64,000 nt of DNA from an uncultured Granulosicoccaceae bacterium (GTDB lineage Bacteria > Pseudomonadota > Gammaproteobacteria > Granulosicoccales > Granulosicoccaceae), in the NCBI GenBank assembly GCA_937927895.1, contig CALGKA010000058.1, positions 1 to 64,000 on the forward strand, read 5' to 3'. Position 1 is the first letter of the stretch, and the number at the start of each line of letters is the position of its first letter. A model generated the notes under the pieces. The model searched no databases. It was given only the letters and a program-made list of their open reading frames with translations, and was not told the origin of the DNA. Shown here piece after piece: positions 24,048-33,349 of this stretch. The position numbers were made by a program, and so were the translations under genes.

Positions 24048-24686
24048 TTATTTGTCAGCAATCAAATATTCGCGCAGATAATCCCGATAAGAATCCATCA
24101 CTCGTTGTATATATTTTTGTGTTTCAGGGTAGGGTGGTACGCCGTCGTATTTTGCCACAGCGCCTGGGCCTGCGTTGTAGGCGGCAAGTGCAAGTGCCAG
24201 GTTGTTGTGGTAGCGATTAACCAGTTCAGAAAGGTATTGCACTCCACCACGCAGGTTTTGATGTGGCTCGAATGAATCAGTAACACCCAGTGATCTGGCA
24301 GTCGCTGGCATTAGTTGCATTAGACCCTCAGCACCAGCTGGGGAAGTCGCTGATTTGTCGAAACAAGATTCGTTTCTTATTACAGCTGTAACAAGTTTTT
24401 CATCAACCCGAAACTCACTAGAGTATTGTTTGATTAAGTCTTGATAGTCTGCAGCGCGATTGGCGAGTTTTTTCTTTGTCATGCCTTTGCAACTAGCAGT
24501 TGCAGTGCTGCGGCCTTTAACGTCTACGAGTTTATAGCGCGTGGAATCTTGCGAAGAGGGTGCGATATTAGAGTACCAAACAGTGCCGTCGGCTTCTTTA
24601 TAGATGTACGTTTTTTCGGCTAACGCGCTATTGCTTAAACCTAAAAAAACAGTTAGTACGATTAAAGTAATTAACTTAGTATACAC
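24048..24686 (-). CDS. Exported lytic transglycosylase (SLT domain)
   Basis: A 212-residue murein-cleaving enzyme. It has a signal peptide (to about residue 24, ALAEKTY), a short DUF4124-like piece (YKEADGTVWYSN), and a C-terminal SLT domain: FRVDEKLVTAVIRNESCFDKSATSPAGAEGLMQLMPATA, with the catalytic Glu in RNESCFD, then LALALAAYNAGPGAVAKYDGVPPYPETQKYI. The GLMQLMP and AYNAGP motifs are standard for family 1 transglycosylases. It probably acts in the periplasm on glycan strands. Neighbours give no operon partner. Confidence 0.93.
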   Translation of the reverse strand: MYTKLITLIVLTVFLGLSNSALAEKTYIYKEADGTVWYSNIAPSSQDSTRYKLVDVKGRSTATASCKGMTKKKLANRAADYQDLIKQYSSEFRVDEKLVTAVIRNESCFDKSATSPAGAEGLMQLMPATARSLGVTDSFEPHQNLRGGVQYLSELVNRYHNNLALALAAYNAGPGAVAKYDGVPPYPETQKYIQRVMDSYRDYLREYLIADK

Positions 24687-24862
24687 AGTAACACCGCTAG
24701 TTAAGTATATGAATATAAGTAACTATCGACAATAGACACGCTGTGCTTGAGTGTATTTTTGTGACGGTAATGTGTTAAAAAATACGCAATGGTGGCTATT
24801 TTTTGACAGCCTTATCTGCGATATTACTGCGCTATCTAAAGCGATAAACAAGATCAAAAGCA

Positions 24863-25705
24863 ATGAGTGATAGTGAGCCAGGTAGCATGCAAAAGAGTGA
24901 CAATTTGTCGACGCCATCTTCTACTCCTTTAGATGCTAAAACTATTGATTTTGTTTGTCGTGAGCAAGGTTATGAAGTTGAAGTCATAGTATTGTCCGAA
25001 GTTGAATCAACTAACTCGTGGTTATTTGAGAATAAATCGGACGCGCCTATCATGTTGTGTGCTGCAGAGCAGCAAACCGTTGGGCGTGGCAGGCGCGGCA
25101 AGACCTGGCATTCACCTGAAAGTGGTGTGACTTTTTCAATCAGGTTTAATCGCCCCGAAGCGGTTACAGAGTTTGCCGGCTTGAGTTTACTTGTGGGTGC
25201 TTGCCTTTGTGATCAGTTGCGCCAGGTCGGGGCGTCTGATGCTATGGTCAAATGGCCAAACGATGTGCTGGTTAATGGTGCGAAGCTCTCGGGTATTCTG
25301 ATAGAAACCAGTGTCTCTGCAGCAGCGGACTCTGCAACCACCGTTGTAATTGGAATTGGCATCAATTATCGACGTGGGGGTGAGGTTGCCCTTATTGATC
25401 AATCCAGTACCGATTTATACGAGATCTGCGGCACTCACTTACCTGATCGTTCGGAATTGATAGCCAATGTAGCCTCGCGGGTTATTGCTTCAGTCATTGA
25501 TGGCGTGCCTCAGGCTTTGCAAAGTTTAGCAGGCCAATGGGGGCGTTACGATGCATTGGCAGGCAGCGAAGTAACGGTCGACGCTGGTAGTCGTAAAGTG
25601 GCAGGTCGAGTTCAAGGCATAGACCAAAGCGGTAGGCTAAAAGTTGAAACCGACGACGGTCTGCAGGCGTTTAGCTCGGCTGATATATCGGTTCGTGCGC
25701 GCTGA
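24863..25705 (+). CDS. birA: Biotin-[acetyl-CoA carboxylase] ligase without the DNA-binding domain
   Basis: A 280-residue biotin protein ligase that attaches biotin to the carboxylase carrier protein. The catalytic domain shows STNSWL, AAEQQTVGRGRRGKTWHSP, VKWPNDVLVNGAKLSGILIE and VVIGIGINY, followed by the small C-terminal beta-barrel (SGRLKVETDDGLQAFSSADI). The approximately 60-residue N-terminal winged helix of Escherichia coli BirA is absent; instead there is a Ser/Thr-rich 25-residue leader. So it is a ligase but not a biotin repressor. The start at ATG 24863 could be shifted to ATG 24887; I keep the longer form. Confidence 0.92.
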   Translation: MSDSEPGSMQKSDNLSTPSSTPLDAKTIDFVCREQGYEVEVIVLSEVESTNSWLFENKSDAPIMLCAAEQQTVGRGRRGKTWHSPESGVTFSIRFNRPEAVTEFAGLSLLVGACLCDQLRQVGASDAMVKWPNDVLVNGAKLSGILIETSVSAAADSATTVVIGIGINYRRGGEVALIDQSSTDLYEICGTHLPDRSELIANVASRVIASVIDGVPQALQSLAGQWGRYDALAGSEVTVDAGSRKVAGRVQGIDQSGRLKVETDDGLQAFSSADISVRAR

Positions 25706-25887
25706 CTAAATGTTGCCGATGTTTCATGGTTTTCAAACGTAATTAGCGGTTTTCGGGAATCAATCGCAAAATCCTATAATTTCCGCCAATTGTTGCGGAT
25801 TTTTAGCGCCTTTCCTTCCTTGTTTGCTCGGTTGTTTCCTTGCTTTGCGGCGCTTAACGGGTTTTCATATCCCCTTCACGAAAGTTT

Positions 25888-25936
25888 TCATGACACGACT
25901 TGTATTGTCGTCGGTACCAGTTATATTGTGTCATGA
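25888..25936. promoter_or_regulatory. Nested inverted repeat in the leader of the Ig-repeat gene
   Basis: TCATGACAC (25888-25896) and GTGTCATGA (25928-25936) are perfectly inverted, and between them ACGAC-TTGTATT-GTCGT forms a second 5-bp stem. It ends 26 bp before ATG 25963. It could be a protein-binding site or an mRNA hairpin; nothing shows which. Confidence 0.4.
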
Positions 25937-25962
25937 CAAAAGCACCCAACAGAGAATCAAAG

Positions 25963-28900
25963 ATGTTTCCGAATAAACTAAAGATCAGCTTTGCGATCGC
26001 TACGGTTTTTACTCTTGCCGCCTGTAGTAACGGAGATGGGACCGGCTCTCGAGATAGTAATACCGGTCCGGCTATACAGCTCGATGACGGCGAAGTGCTG
26101 GGAGCTGGTAGCTCGGTAATAAGAATTCCCGCAGGTGACGATACCGGCATCGCGCGAGTTGGCAACACCATTTTGCGGCAAGGTAATCTATCTGAATGTG
26201 CAGGCTCATTTATAGATGACTCTATAGTCGCCAATTCTTTAGTAGAAGCTTGTATCTCTGATCAACCCGCTTGTGCCGTTACCTTTCAGCCATTGAGCGA
26301 TGTGGTCGAGGTAATTCCCCCGCCGTTATACGCGCCTATTGGTCTTGAGTACGAGATCACACTGGTTGATCGAGATGGAACAGCGGCGGCCCCCGTTACA
26401 GCAGTATTTTGTTTTGATATAGGGGGCAATGAACCTCCAGTAGCCTCCGAAGATACTTACCAGATAAATTTTGCCAGCCGAATTGAAAGAAGCGGTGTCA
26501 GTTATAATGATCGTTGTGAAAAGCGTGATGGAAGCGAAGGTGTACTGGCCAACGACGAAGACGACGAGCACATTACTAATGAATGTTTGCGCGCCGAACT
26601 GGTGGAACTGCCGCGCTATGCGTCTAATTTATCGACGTTTGCTAACACCTTCCGGTCGGATGGTGGTTTCATTTATGAGGCCATTGATAGCTCGCCGCCC
26701 GAAGATGCAGATGGCCGCACTGTTGATAGTTTTACCTATCGTGTGACTGACGGTGTGAATCCAGTTAGTGACCCTGTGCGAGTTGAAATTGTATTCACTA
26801 ATAATAACCGCCCGCCAGTTGCTGCAAATGACACTTACACTGTATTAGAAGATTCTGAAGCGTCGTTCTTTACGGTGCTGGATAACGACACTGACCCGGA
26901 TGCATTGCCACTGTCTATTACCAGGATAAACAACGGCCCGGGTAATGGTGTGGCTAATATTCGAAACGGTGTTCAGATTGAATACCGACCGAACGCAGGA
27001 TTTTTTGGCGAAGATCTATTTGGTTACACAGTCGTAGATTCTGGTGGATTGACAGTATCAGCGAATGTAGTTGTGACTGTTCAAAACGTTAATGACGCGC
27101 CAGTCGCGCAAAACGATACGGTATCAACCAATAAAAACACCCCTATAGAAATTCGAGTGCGTGATAATGACTCTGATATTGAAGGTGACACACTGACGGT
27201 TGTGTCCGTTGCAGTACCTCTGCACGGTACAGCTGAGATTTCTCCCTCAGGTAATGTGATTTATACGCCGGCGTTTAATTTTTCAGGCGCTGATTCATTT
27301 GAATATACCATTTCAGATGGAGAAGATACCTCAGTGGCTACTGTTGTTATGCAGGTGGTTTTTGTAAATCTTGCACCTTCAGCGGTAGCTGATGAGCTGG
27401 TGTTAGCTGAAGGGTCTAGTGCAGAATTCAATATACTTGAAAATGACAGTGACGCTGATGGTGATCAACTGAGCATTGTTAGTATTACGCCCCCTGCTAA
27501 CGGTGCGGCGGTGCTTCTGCGAAATGGCAACGTGCGTTATACACCGAACGCAGGTTTTAACGGCACAGACTCATTTAGTTATGTGTTAAGTGATGGTGTC
27601 GAGGAATCTAACGGGCAGGTATCTATCGAAGTTACTGCGGTTAATGATCTTCCTGTTGCGGTAGCTGATGCTGCCAGTACCGTAGAAAATACAGCCGTAA
27701 ACATTGCGGTGCTTGATAATGACTCTGACCCGGACAGTGATAACCTAACTGTTGTGAGCCTAACTGCACCGACTTCTGGTACTGCTGTTATTAATGCAGA
27801 TGGCCGAGGGATTACTTATACACCGGCAAACGATTTCAGTGGTCAAGCAAGATTTGATTATGCAGTTGACGACGGCAATGGTGGTGTCGCCAGCGCTACT
27901 GTGACTGTTGCAATCAGTAATACTAACGTCGCACCGATAGCCACTGATGATGTTGTTAGCACAGAAGAAAATGACGCTATAACAATTGCGGTACTCGCCA
28001 ATGACTCTGATGCAGACGGTGATACTTTAACGCTCGCTATCGTGCAGGCACCGTCGAATGGAACAGCACTTGTGAGAAACAATGGGGCGATTCTTTACAC
28101 TCCCAACACTGATTTTTCCGGTACTGACACGTTAACTTACAGCGTTACTGATCCAGATGGTCTTTCTGCAACTGCCACTCTTACCATTAATGTAAGCAGC
28201 ACCAACGCTGCTCCGATAGCAGTAGATGACGCAGCCAGTACAACAGAAGACAACCAGGTGATCATTAGAGTCCTTGATAATGACTCTGATCCAGATAGTG
28301 ATCCATTATCCGTTTCAATTGCTCAGATGCCTGCCAATGGTATTGCCAGAGGAACTGCTGCAGGTGTAATACGCTATACACCGAACGCTGGTTTTGGTGG
28401 TACCGATAGCTTTATTTATACAGTGACTGATCCGGATGGTCTTACCGCAAGTGCCACAGTTACGGTCACAATAAGTAACATCAATGGTGCGCCTGTGGCT
28501 GTAGATGATGCTGTTTCTATCAATGAAAATGTAGCAGTTGTCGTTGATGTGTTAGCTAACGACAGTGACCCTGATAATGATTCGTTAACTTTGCAAATCG
28601 CAGCTCCTGCATCGAATGGTACATTAGCGCTTGCCAATGGCGGCATCCTTTATACACCAGCCAATGATTATGCGGGCGTTGATCAGTTTTCTTATACAGT
28701 CACTGACCCTAGTGGCGCGTCTGACACCGCAATTGTAGAGGTGACTGTTAGCAATGTTAATGCGGGCCCTATCGCCACTGACGATTCTGTAGCCACAGAA
28801 GAAAACGACCCAATCAGTATTAATGTACTGGCCAATGATTCTGACCCGGATGGTGATGCTTTGACTTTAACAGTGCTTACCCAGCCTGCTGGCGGTACCG

Positions 28901-30477
28901 CTGCTGTCAATGCGCAAGGGACACGAATAGTCTACAGTCCGGTTTCCGGGTTTTCTGGAGCTGATAGCTTTACCTATCAGGTAGCTGATCCTGATGGCGC
29001 TACTGCTACAGCAACGGTTTCAGTGAATGTATCAAGTGTTAATGCGTCACCTGTAGCTGTTAATGATACCGCTCAGGCAGCGCAAGGTGTGCCAGAGAAT
29101 ATTGACGTACTGGCCAATGATAGTGATCCAGATAACGACCCACTAACCGTTGCTATTGTCACGGGGCCTGCGGGCGGTACTGCCACGGTGCTACCCAGCA
29201 ACAGTATTCGTTACACAGCACTGACAACTTTTGCAGGTGCCGACAGCATTGTCTATTCTGTAGATGATGGTAGTGGTGGTACCGATACAGCAACGGTTGC
29301 GATCACGGTTGCCTCTGTTAATACTGCACCGGAAGCTTCCGATGATACTGCCACTACTGATGCTGGTGCACCGGTTACTATCAATGTACTTTTAAACGAC
29401 ACAGATGCTGATGGAGATAGCCTTGTCTTAGATGCTCTTACACCTGCTGCCAATGGGGTTGTAACTATAAGCAATAATCAAGCGATCTATACGCCCGACC
29501 CGAGCTTTAGTGGTATTGACACTTTTGGTTATACCGCATCAGATCAAAATGGTGGAACAGATACCGCGGCAGTGACAGTGACTGTCAATGCTCTCAATAG
29601 TGCGCCAATTGCTGCGGATGATGTCGCGGTAACTGATCAAGACACTGCAGTGTTAATAGATGTTTTGGATAACGATAGTGATCCTGAGGGTGGTGCGCTG
29701 ACGATTGATGCTTTTAGTGCACCTGCAAATGGTGCGGTGGCTGCAAGCGGCACATTATTGGAATACACGCCTGACAGCGGGTTTGCTGGTGTTGACTCTT
29801 TCACTTATGACATTAGTGATTCTTTAGGGGAGGTTGCTACAGCGACGGTTGATATCACCGTTAATGCCGTTGCAGCTGCAAATGTCTTACCTGTTGCGGT
29901 AGACGACACAGCCACCACCGATCAAGACTTGTCTGTTGATATTGATGTTCTGGCAAATGATAGTGATGCAGACGGGGATACATTGTCGGTTACTGTAGTG
30001 ACCGTTCCTGCCAGTGGTACGGCAGCGATTAATGCTGATTCCACCATCACATACACACCTATTACCGGTTTTAGTGGTAGTGATAGTTTTCAGTACACAG
30101 TGTCAGATAGTGTGACCGGAACAGCGACAGCTGAAGTTACTGTTACGGTAACCGCAGCGCCCGCTACGCCTGCAACAGCGAGCGTTAATGCTTCACCCGT
30201 TGCCGTCGATGATGAATTCATAGTGGGTGTAGGGTCAAACACCAGGTTAGATGTACTAGCTAATGACTCCGATCCAGATAGTGATCCCTTAACTCTAAGT
30301 CTTGATGCCAGCAACCCACCGGTCAATGGCCGCCTTACCGTAACGAACAATGGTCGATTTCTAAGATATAGACCTGATGCCGCCTTCGTCGGCATTGATA
30401 GCTTTGGGTATATTGTAGATGATGGTAATGGCGGTGCCGACAGTGCCATTGTGAATATGGCGATTCTTGATTTGTAG
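25963..30477 (+). CDS. Large lipoprotein with about 14 tandem Ig-like/cadherin-like repeats
   Basis: A 1504-residue lipoprotein: signal and lipobox LAAC near residue 19 (FTLAACSNGDG), a unique N-terminal domain of about 150 residues with cysteines, then about 14 repeats of roughly 90 residues to the C-terminus. Each repeat has [AP]-xAxDD near its start, then VLxNDSDPDxD, then YTPxxxFxGxDSFxYTVxDxxG and a closing VxVxV strand. This is the 'tandem-95'/bacterial Ig-like 9 type, found in adhesins and biofilm proteins; the DNDSDPD loops probably bind calcium. The first repeat has an insertion with two cysteines. No sortase, T9SS or RTX C-terminal signal. ATG 25963 is chosen over upstream ATG 25933 because of the lipoprotein signal. 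It is followed by a terminator. Confidence 0.9.
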   Translation: MFPNKLKISFAIATVFTLAACSNGDGTGSRDSNTGPAIQLDDGEVLGAGSSVIRIPAGDDTGIARVGNTILRQGNLSECAGSFIDDSIVANSLVEACISDQPACAVTFQPLSDVVEVIPPPLYAPIGLEYEITLVDRDGTAAAPVTAVFCFDIGGNEPPVASEDTYQINFASRIERSGVSYNDRCEKRDGSEGVLANDEDDEHITNECLRAELVELPRYASNLSTFANTFRSDGGFIYEAIDSSPPEDADGRTVDSFTYRVTDGVNPVSDPVRVEIVFTNNNRPPVAANDTYTVLEDSEASFFTVLDNDTDPDALPLSITRINNGPGNGVANIRNGVQIEYRPNAGFFGEDLFGYTVVDSGGLTVSANVVVTVQNVNDAPVAQNDTVSTNKNTPIEIRVRDNDSDIEGDTLTVVSVAVPLHGTAEISPSGNVIYTPAFNFSGADSFEYTISDGEDTSVATVVMQVVFVNLAPSAVADELVLAEGSSAEFNILENDSDADGDQLSIVSITPPANGAAVLLRNGNVRYTPNAGFNGTDSFSYVLSDGVEESNGQVSIEVTAVNDLPVAVADAASTVENTAVNIAVLDNDSDPDSDNLTVVSLTAPTSGTAVINADGRGITYTPANDFSGQARFDYAVDDGNGGVASATVTVAISNTNVAPIATDDVVSTEENDAITIAVLANDSDADGDTLTLAIVQAPSNGTALVRNNGAILYTPNTDFSGTDTLTYSVTDPDGLSATATLTINVSSTNAAPIAVDDAASTTEDNQVIIRVLDNDSDPDSDPLSVSIAQMPANGIARGTAAGVIRYTPNAGFGGTDSFIYTVTDPDGLTASATVTVTISNINGAPVAVDDAVSINENVAVVVDVLANDSDPDNDSLTLQIAAPASNGTLALANGGILYTPANDYAGVDQFSYTVTDPSGASDTAIVEVTVSNVNAGPIATDDSVATEENDPISINVLANDSDPDGDALTLTVLTQPAGGTAAVNAQGTRIVYSPVSGFSGADSFTYQVADPDGATATATVSVNVSSVNASPVAVNDTAQAAQGVPENIDVLANDSDPDNDPLTVAIVTGPAGGTATVLPSNSIRYTALTTFAGADSIVYSVDDGSGGTDTATVAITVASVNTAPEASDDTATTDAGAPVTINVLLNDTDADGDSLVLDALTPAANGVVTISNNQAIYTPDPSFSGIDTFGYTASDQNGGTDTAAVTVTVNALNSAPIAADDVAVTDQDTAVLIDVLDNDSDPEGGALTIDAFSAPANGAVAASGTLLEYTPDSGFAGVDSFTYDISDSLGEVATATVDITVNAVAAANVLPVAVDDTATTDQDLSVDIDVLANDSDADGDTLSVTVVTVPASGTAAINADSTITYTPITGFSGSDSFQYTVSDSVTGTATAEVTVTVTAAPATPATASVNASPVAVDDEFIVGVGSNTRLDVLANDSDPDSDPLTLSLDASNPPVNGRLTVTNNGRFLRYRPDAAFVGIDSFGYIVDDGNGGADSAIVNMAILDL

Positions 30478-30533
30478 CAAATGCTTAAATTATGTATGTA
30501 GCATGCCTATATGATCTCGACCGCTACAACGAT

Positions 30534-30567
30534 AAAAGCCGCTCTAATGTAGAAGCGGCTTTTTTTG
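30534..30567. terminator. Rho-independent terminator after the Ig-repeat gene
   Basis: AAAGCCGCT and AGCGGCTTT form a stem of about 9 bp with a TAATGTAGA-type loop, followed by a run of seven T on the + strand. The opposite strand has only four T, so it mainly serves the + gene, though it also lies just past the WecA-like gene stop at 30592. Confidence 0.88.
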
Positions 30568-30591
30568 TGATCCAAACAAGTACAAATGCTG

Positions 30592-32274
30592 CTAAGGCTG
30601 AAGCCCAATAGTAAATTCAATCAGGTTGAAGCCTCGAATAGCAATAATAATCAGTGTAATTAGTGCAGCCCCTCCTAGTAGATCTATTCTTTCTCGTCGT
30701 TCTACAAGTAATAGCTCAGAGCCATAAAGGACAATAGCCAGCACGACAATAAAGATATTAACGTTGAAGCTTCCGAAGAGCAGGGGGTTTTTCGCAAATA
30801 ACAAAGCGCCGACTATTAGAAACAACAACAACCAATCAAATGAGGTTACTTTGAATTCTTCTTTACGTCGGCCTGGTGAGAAACGAATGGCTAAAAATAT
30901 ACCTAAGCAGACTGATGCATAAAATAGCATTTCAAGGCCAACAGCCCATGGGTTTTGCCATGTCACACGATCAATAGTCGAAAGGTAAATAACAAAGACC
31001 ACAGTTATATAGATAATACCGCGGCGTGCATTAACCTTAAGCGGGAGAACGTTGAAGCTCTGCAATGCAAGCAATACCGCCAATAGTGCTGCAACGATTC
31101 CGAAGTCTTTTGGGATATCGTTGATCCAGATGGAAAGGCCGATCAAGTAGCCCGGAATAGCTATTTCTAGAAATCGACGCGAGCCGTGCATTAATACTTG
31201 ATTCTTTTCTATGGCATTCAGGCTGCTTGAAAGCATCGCCACAATCTTAGTTTGGCCAGGTCGCCACTCGTTTTTCTCAGCTTTGTTGAGTAAGTAGTAA
31301 GTACCAGCGCAAACAACGACATATAAGCTTGTGATCAGCCAGTCACTCGACGTCTGCAGCCAAATGCCACAGCTGACCAGGAATGTATGAATACTATAAA
31401 TTACAACAACGGATTCTTTGTGCGCAAAGCCCACTTCCAACAAGCGGTGGTGCATGTGGTTACGAGTCGCGCGGAAAATGTTCGAGCCAGACATAGCGCG
31501 TTTCTTTAGTACTGTAAGAATGTCGATGACTGGTAAGCCAAGCAGCAGCAGTACAACTGTCTTGCTTAAGCCCGGGCTGGTTCGCTCAACTAAGAGAATC
31601 GCAAGGAATCCCAATGTGAAACCTAGGAATTGACTGCCCCCGTCGCCCATGAAAACAATTGCAGGGTGGGTGTTGTAGCGAAGGAACCCAACTAATCCAC
31701 CGATTGCAGCCAACGCAATTACTATCGTGAGGTTGCTACTGTCAGTAGAAGATAAATAGGCGATAAGGGCGATTGCGCCCAGCGAAATTAAGGTCTCTCC
31801 ACCTGCCAGGCCATCGAGCCCGTCTGAATGATTAATGGCATTGATCACGCCGATCATCGCTACCATCGTGAATGCTTGCAGGAACCAGGTTGGAAACTCG
31901 TACGGAATGAAAGGCAGCGAGGTAGCGTATAGATCTGCGTAGTAGATCATTGGAATGACGGCGAGAATTTGACCAATAAACTTAGTGTAGTGGCCCATTT
32001 CGCGCTGATCATCCATGGCGCCGAAAACCAACAGCACAATGCAACCAAACAGGTAGCAGACGACGGTTTTATCTAAATCAGTTAAGGTCAGTATAGGTAT
32101 AAGGGCACCGATAATGATCCCCCAACCCCCGACTCTGGGAATGGGCGCGACGTGAACTTTTCGGTCGTCGTCGGGCATATCCATCATGCCAAGTTTTGGT
32201 GCCAAGCGAACCATGATAGGAATCACGGCGAGGCTGATCATAGTGGCAGCGGCTATTAAAAAGAGATAATTCAT
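30592..32274 (-). CDS. WecA/MraY-family undecaprenyl-phosphate sugar-1-phosphate transferase with extra C-terminal membrane domain
   Basis: A 560-residue polytopic inner-membrane enzyme that moves a sugar-1-phosphate (N-acetylglucosamine in WecA) from a UDP-sugar to undecaprenyl phosphate, starting O-antigen, common-antigen or capsule synthesis. Residues 1-330 match WecA: DDDRKVHVAPIPRVGG, INHSDGLDGLAGG (aspartates), FMGDGGSQFLGF and RATRNHMHHRL (His motif). About 220 further residues, with at least four more membrane spans, follow a short hydrophilic link (KAEKNEWRPGQTK). That extension has no family I can name. No other glycan-assembly genes are adjacent; the TfpX/TfpZ-like gene lies upstream on the same strand. 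Confidence 0.88.
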   Translation of the reverse strand: MNYLFLIAAATMISLAVIPIMVRLAPKLGMMDMPDDDRKVHVAPIPRVGGWGIIIGALIPILTLTDLDKTVVCYLFGCIVLLVFGAMDDQREMGHYTKFIGQILAVIPMIYYADLYATSLPFIPYEFPTWFLQAFTMVAMIGVINAINHSDGLDGLAGGETLISLGAIALIAYLSSTDSSNLTIVIALAAIGGLVGFLRYNTHPAIVFMGDGGSQFLGFTLGFLAILLVERTSPGLSKTVVLLLLGLPVIDILTVLKKRAMSGSNIFRATRNHMHHRLLEVGFAHKESVVVIYSIHTFLVSCGIWLQTSSDWLITSLYVVVCAGTYYLLNKAEKNEWRPGQTKIVAMLSSSLNAIEKNQVLMHGSRRFLEIAIPGYLIGLSIWINDIPKDFGIVAALLAVLLALQSFNVLPLKVNARRGIIYITVVFVIYLSTIDRVTWQNPWAVGLEMLFYASVCLGIFLAIRFSPGRRKEEFKVTSFDWLLLFLIVGALLFAKNPLLFGSFNVNIFIVVLAIVLYGSELLLVERRERIDLLGGAALITLIIIAIRGFNLIEFTIGLQP

Positions 32275-32479
32275 AGGGCAAAGATGGCAGTGCTGGTTTG
32301 CGTGTCCAGTTCTTGTTCTGTGGTCATAAAAAATACTTCCCAGTTTTGGTGCTGCTCGCCCTTAGGGTGAAAACTACCCTACGGGTAAATTAAACAAAGG
32401 AAGAATGTGATGAGTTTAGCACTGGATGCTAATATCGTCTTGCCTTTATGCTTCTTGTGTCGTTAAGCCCAGCGAGCGA

Positions 32480-33247
32480 TTATTCGCTCGCTGGGGTCTT
32501 AGTGATTTTTATCCATTCAAACGTATTGGCATCAAACTCGATAGTGCCGCCCTGATATCTGGCTTTTATTGGGTAGATTTCGGCCTGGTTTTCGTGGGAG
32601 TCGTCCTTGATTGTTGCTTTTCCGGGACTACTGGCTGTCATTTCAATGGTTGTGCCATTTTGCTGTGCGTCGATCCGGAATTTCGCAATTTCTGACTGCG
32701 CTTGTTGGATTGGCTGGTAGCGGTCACTTCTTTCACGTAATTCAGGCATGCCGTTCATTACATCTGCTAAATATTGACCCCAGTCATTTCCGGTGAAAGC
32801 TTCAGCATGAATTATCACGGGTAAGCGATTGCCGAATTCTTTCAGTGACTTGGGCTCAATGTTATTTTCTTTCAAATCTGCTGAAGCGGTTTTAAACTCT
32901 GATAGCGACAGCGTTTCAAAGCGGTTTTCAGCAAAAACAATTGCAGCAGGGCGCTGTTGGTAGGCGGCGTACACGCCATAACTCAACGCAGCAATTTGCA
33001 CGGCAGCGATCGCCGCCATATCGAACTTAATGTTCTTTTTCCAGGTTCGGTAAAAACACAGGGTTAGAGCCGGGCCAAGCACCAAATCAATGGGTGCGAT
33101 GATTTTAAGCCCTTGCCAGCCTCCGTCCATTGTGAACAGATCACCTGGGTACCAGACTTTCATCATAAGAAAAGCGAGAACCAAGAAAATTAGCAGGCTA
33201 ATTCCAAAGTGTATAAGGAAAGCCCATTTAAGAGAGGGCAGTTTCAT
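32480..33247 (-). CDS. TfpX/TfpZ-family type IV pilin accessory protein
   Basis: A 255-residue inner-membrane protein. The N-terminal half has three membrane segments (about 10-31, 47-66, 75-95) with the family pattern LKWAFLIHFGISLLIF, VWYPGDLFTMDGGWQGLKI and PIDLVLGPALTLCFY. The C-terminal half (about 100-255) is an exported domain. In Moraxella and Acinetobacter relatives such proteins adjust pilin modification or pilus function, and they are normally next to a pilin gene. No pilin gene is near here, so this copy is an orphan. Assignment rests on the N-terminal pattern. Confidence 0.75.
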   Translation of the reverse strand: MKLPSLKWAFLIHFGISLLIFLVLAFLMMKVWYPGDLFTMDGGWQGLKIIAPIDLVLGPALTLCFYRTWKKNIKFDMAAIAAVQIAALSYGVYAAYQQRPAAIVFAENRFETLSLSEFKTASADLKENNIEPKSLKEFGNRLPVIIHAEAFTGNDWGQYLADVMNGMPELRERSDRYQPIQQAQSEIAKFRIDAQQNGTTIEMTASSPGKATIKDDSHENQAEIYPIKARYQGGTIEFDANTFEWIKITKTPASE

Positions 33248-33349
33248 GCTTGTTCACCATTTTATGAAGTATTAACAAGCGGTGAATATTGCAAAATCCC
33301 TTCCATTGGAATGGATGCAGCTCTCAAATTAGGTTATCTAGAATACGAG

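Noticed and set aside
27858-30449. Several leftward open frames within the Ig-repeat gene
   Set aside because: They recur with the repeat period, so they are shadows of the repeated + strand sequence.
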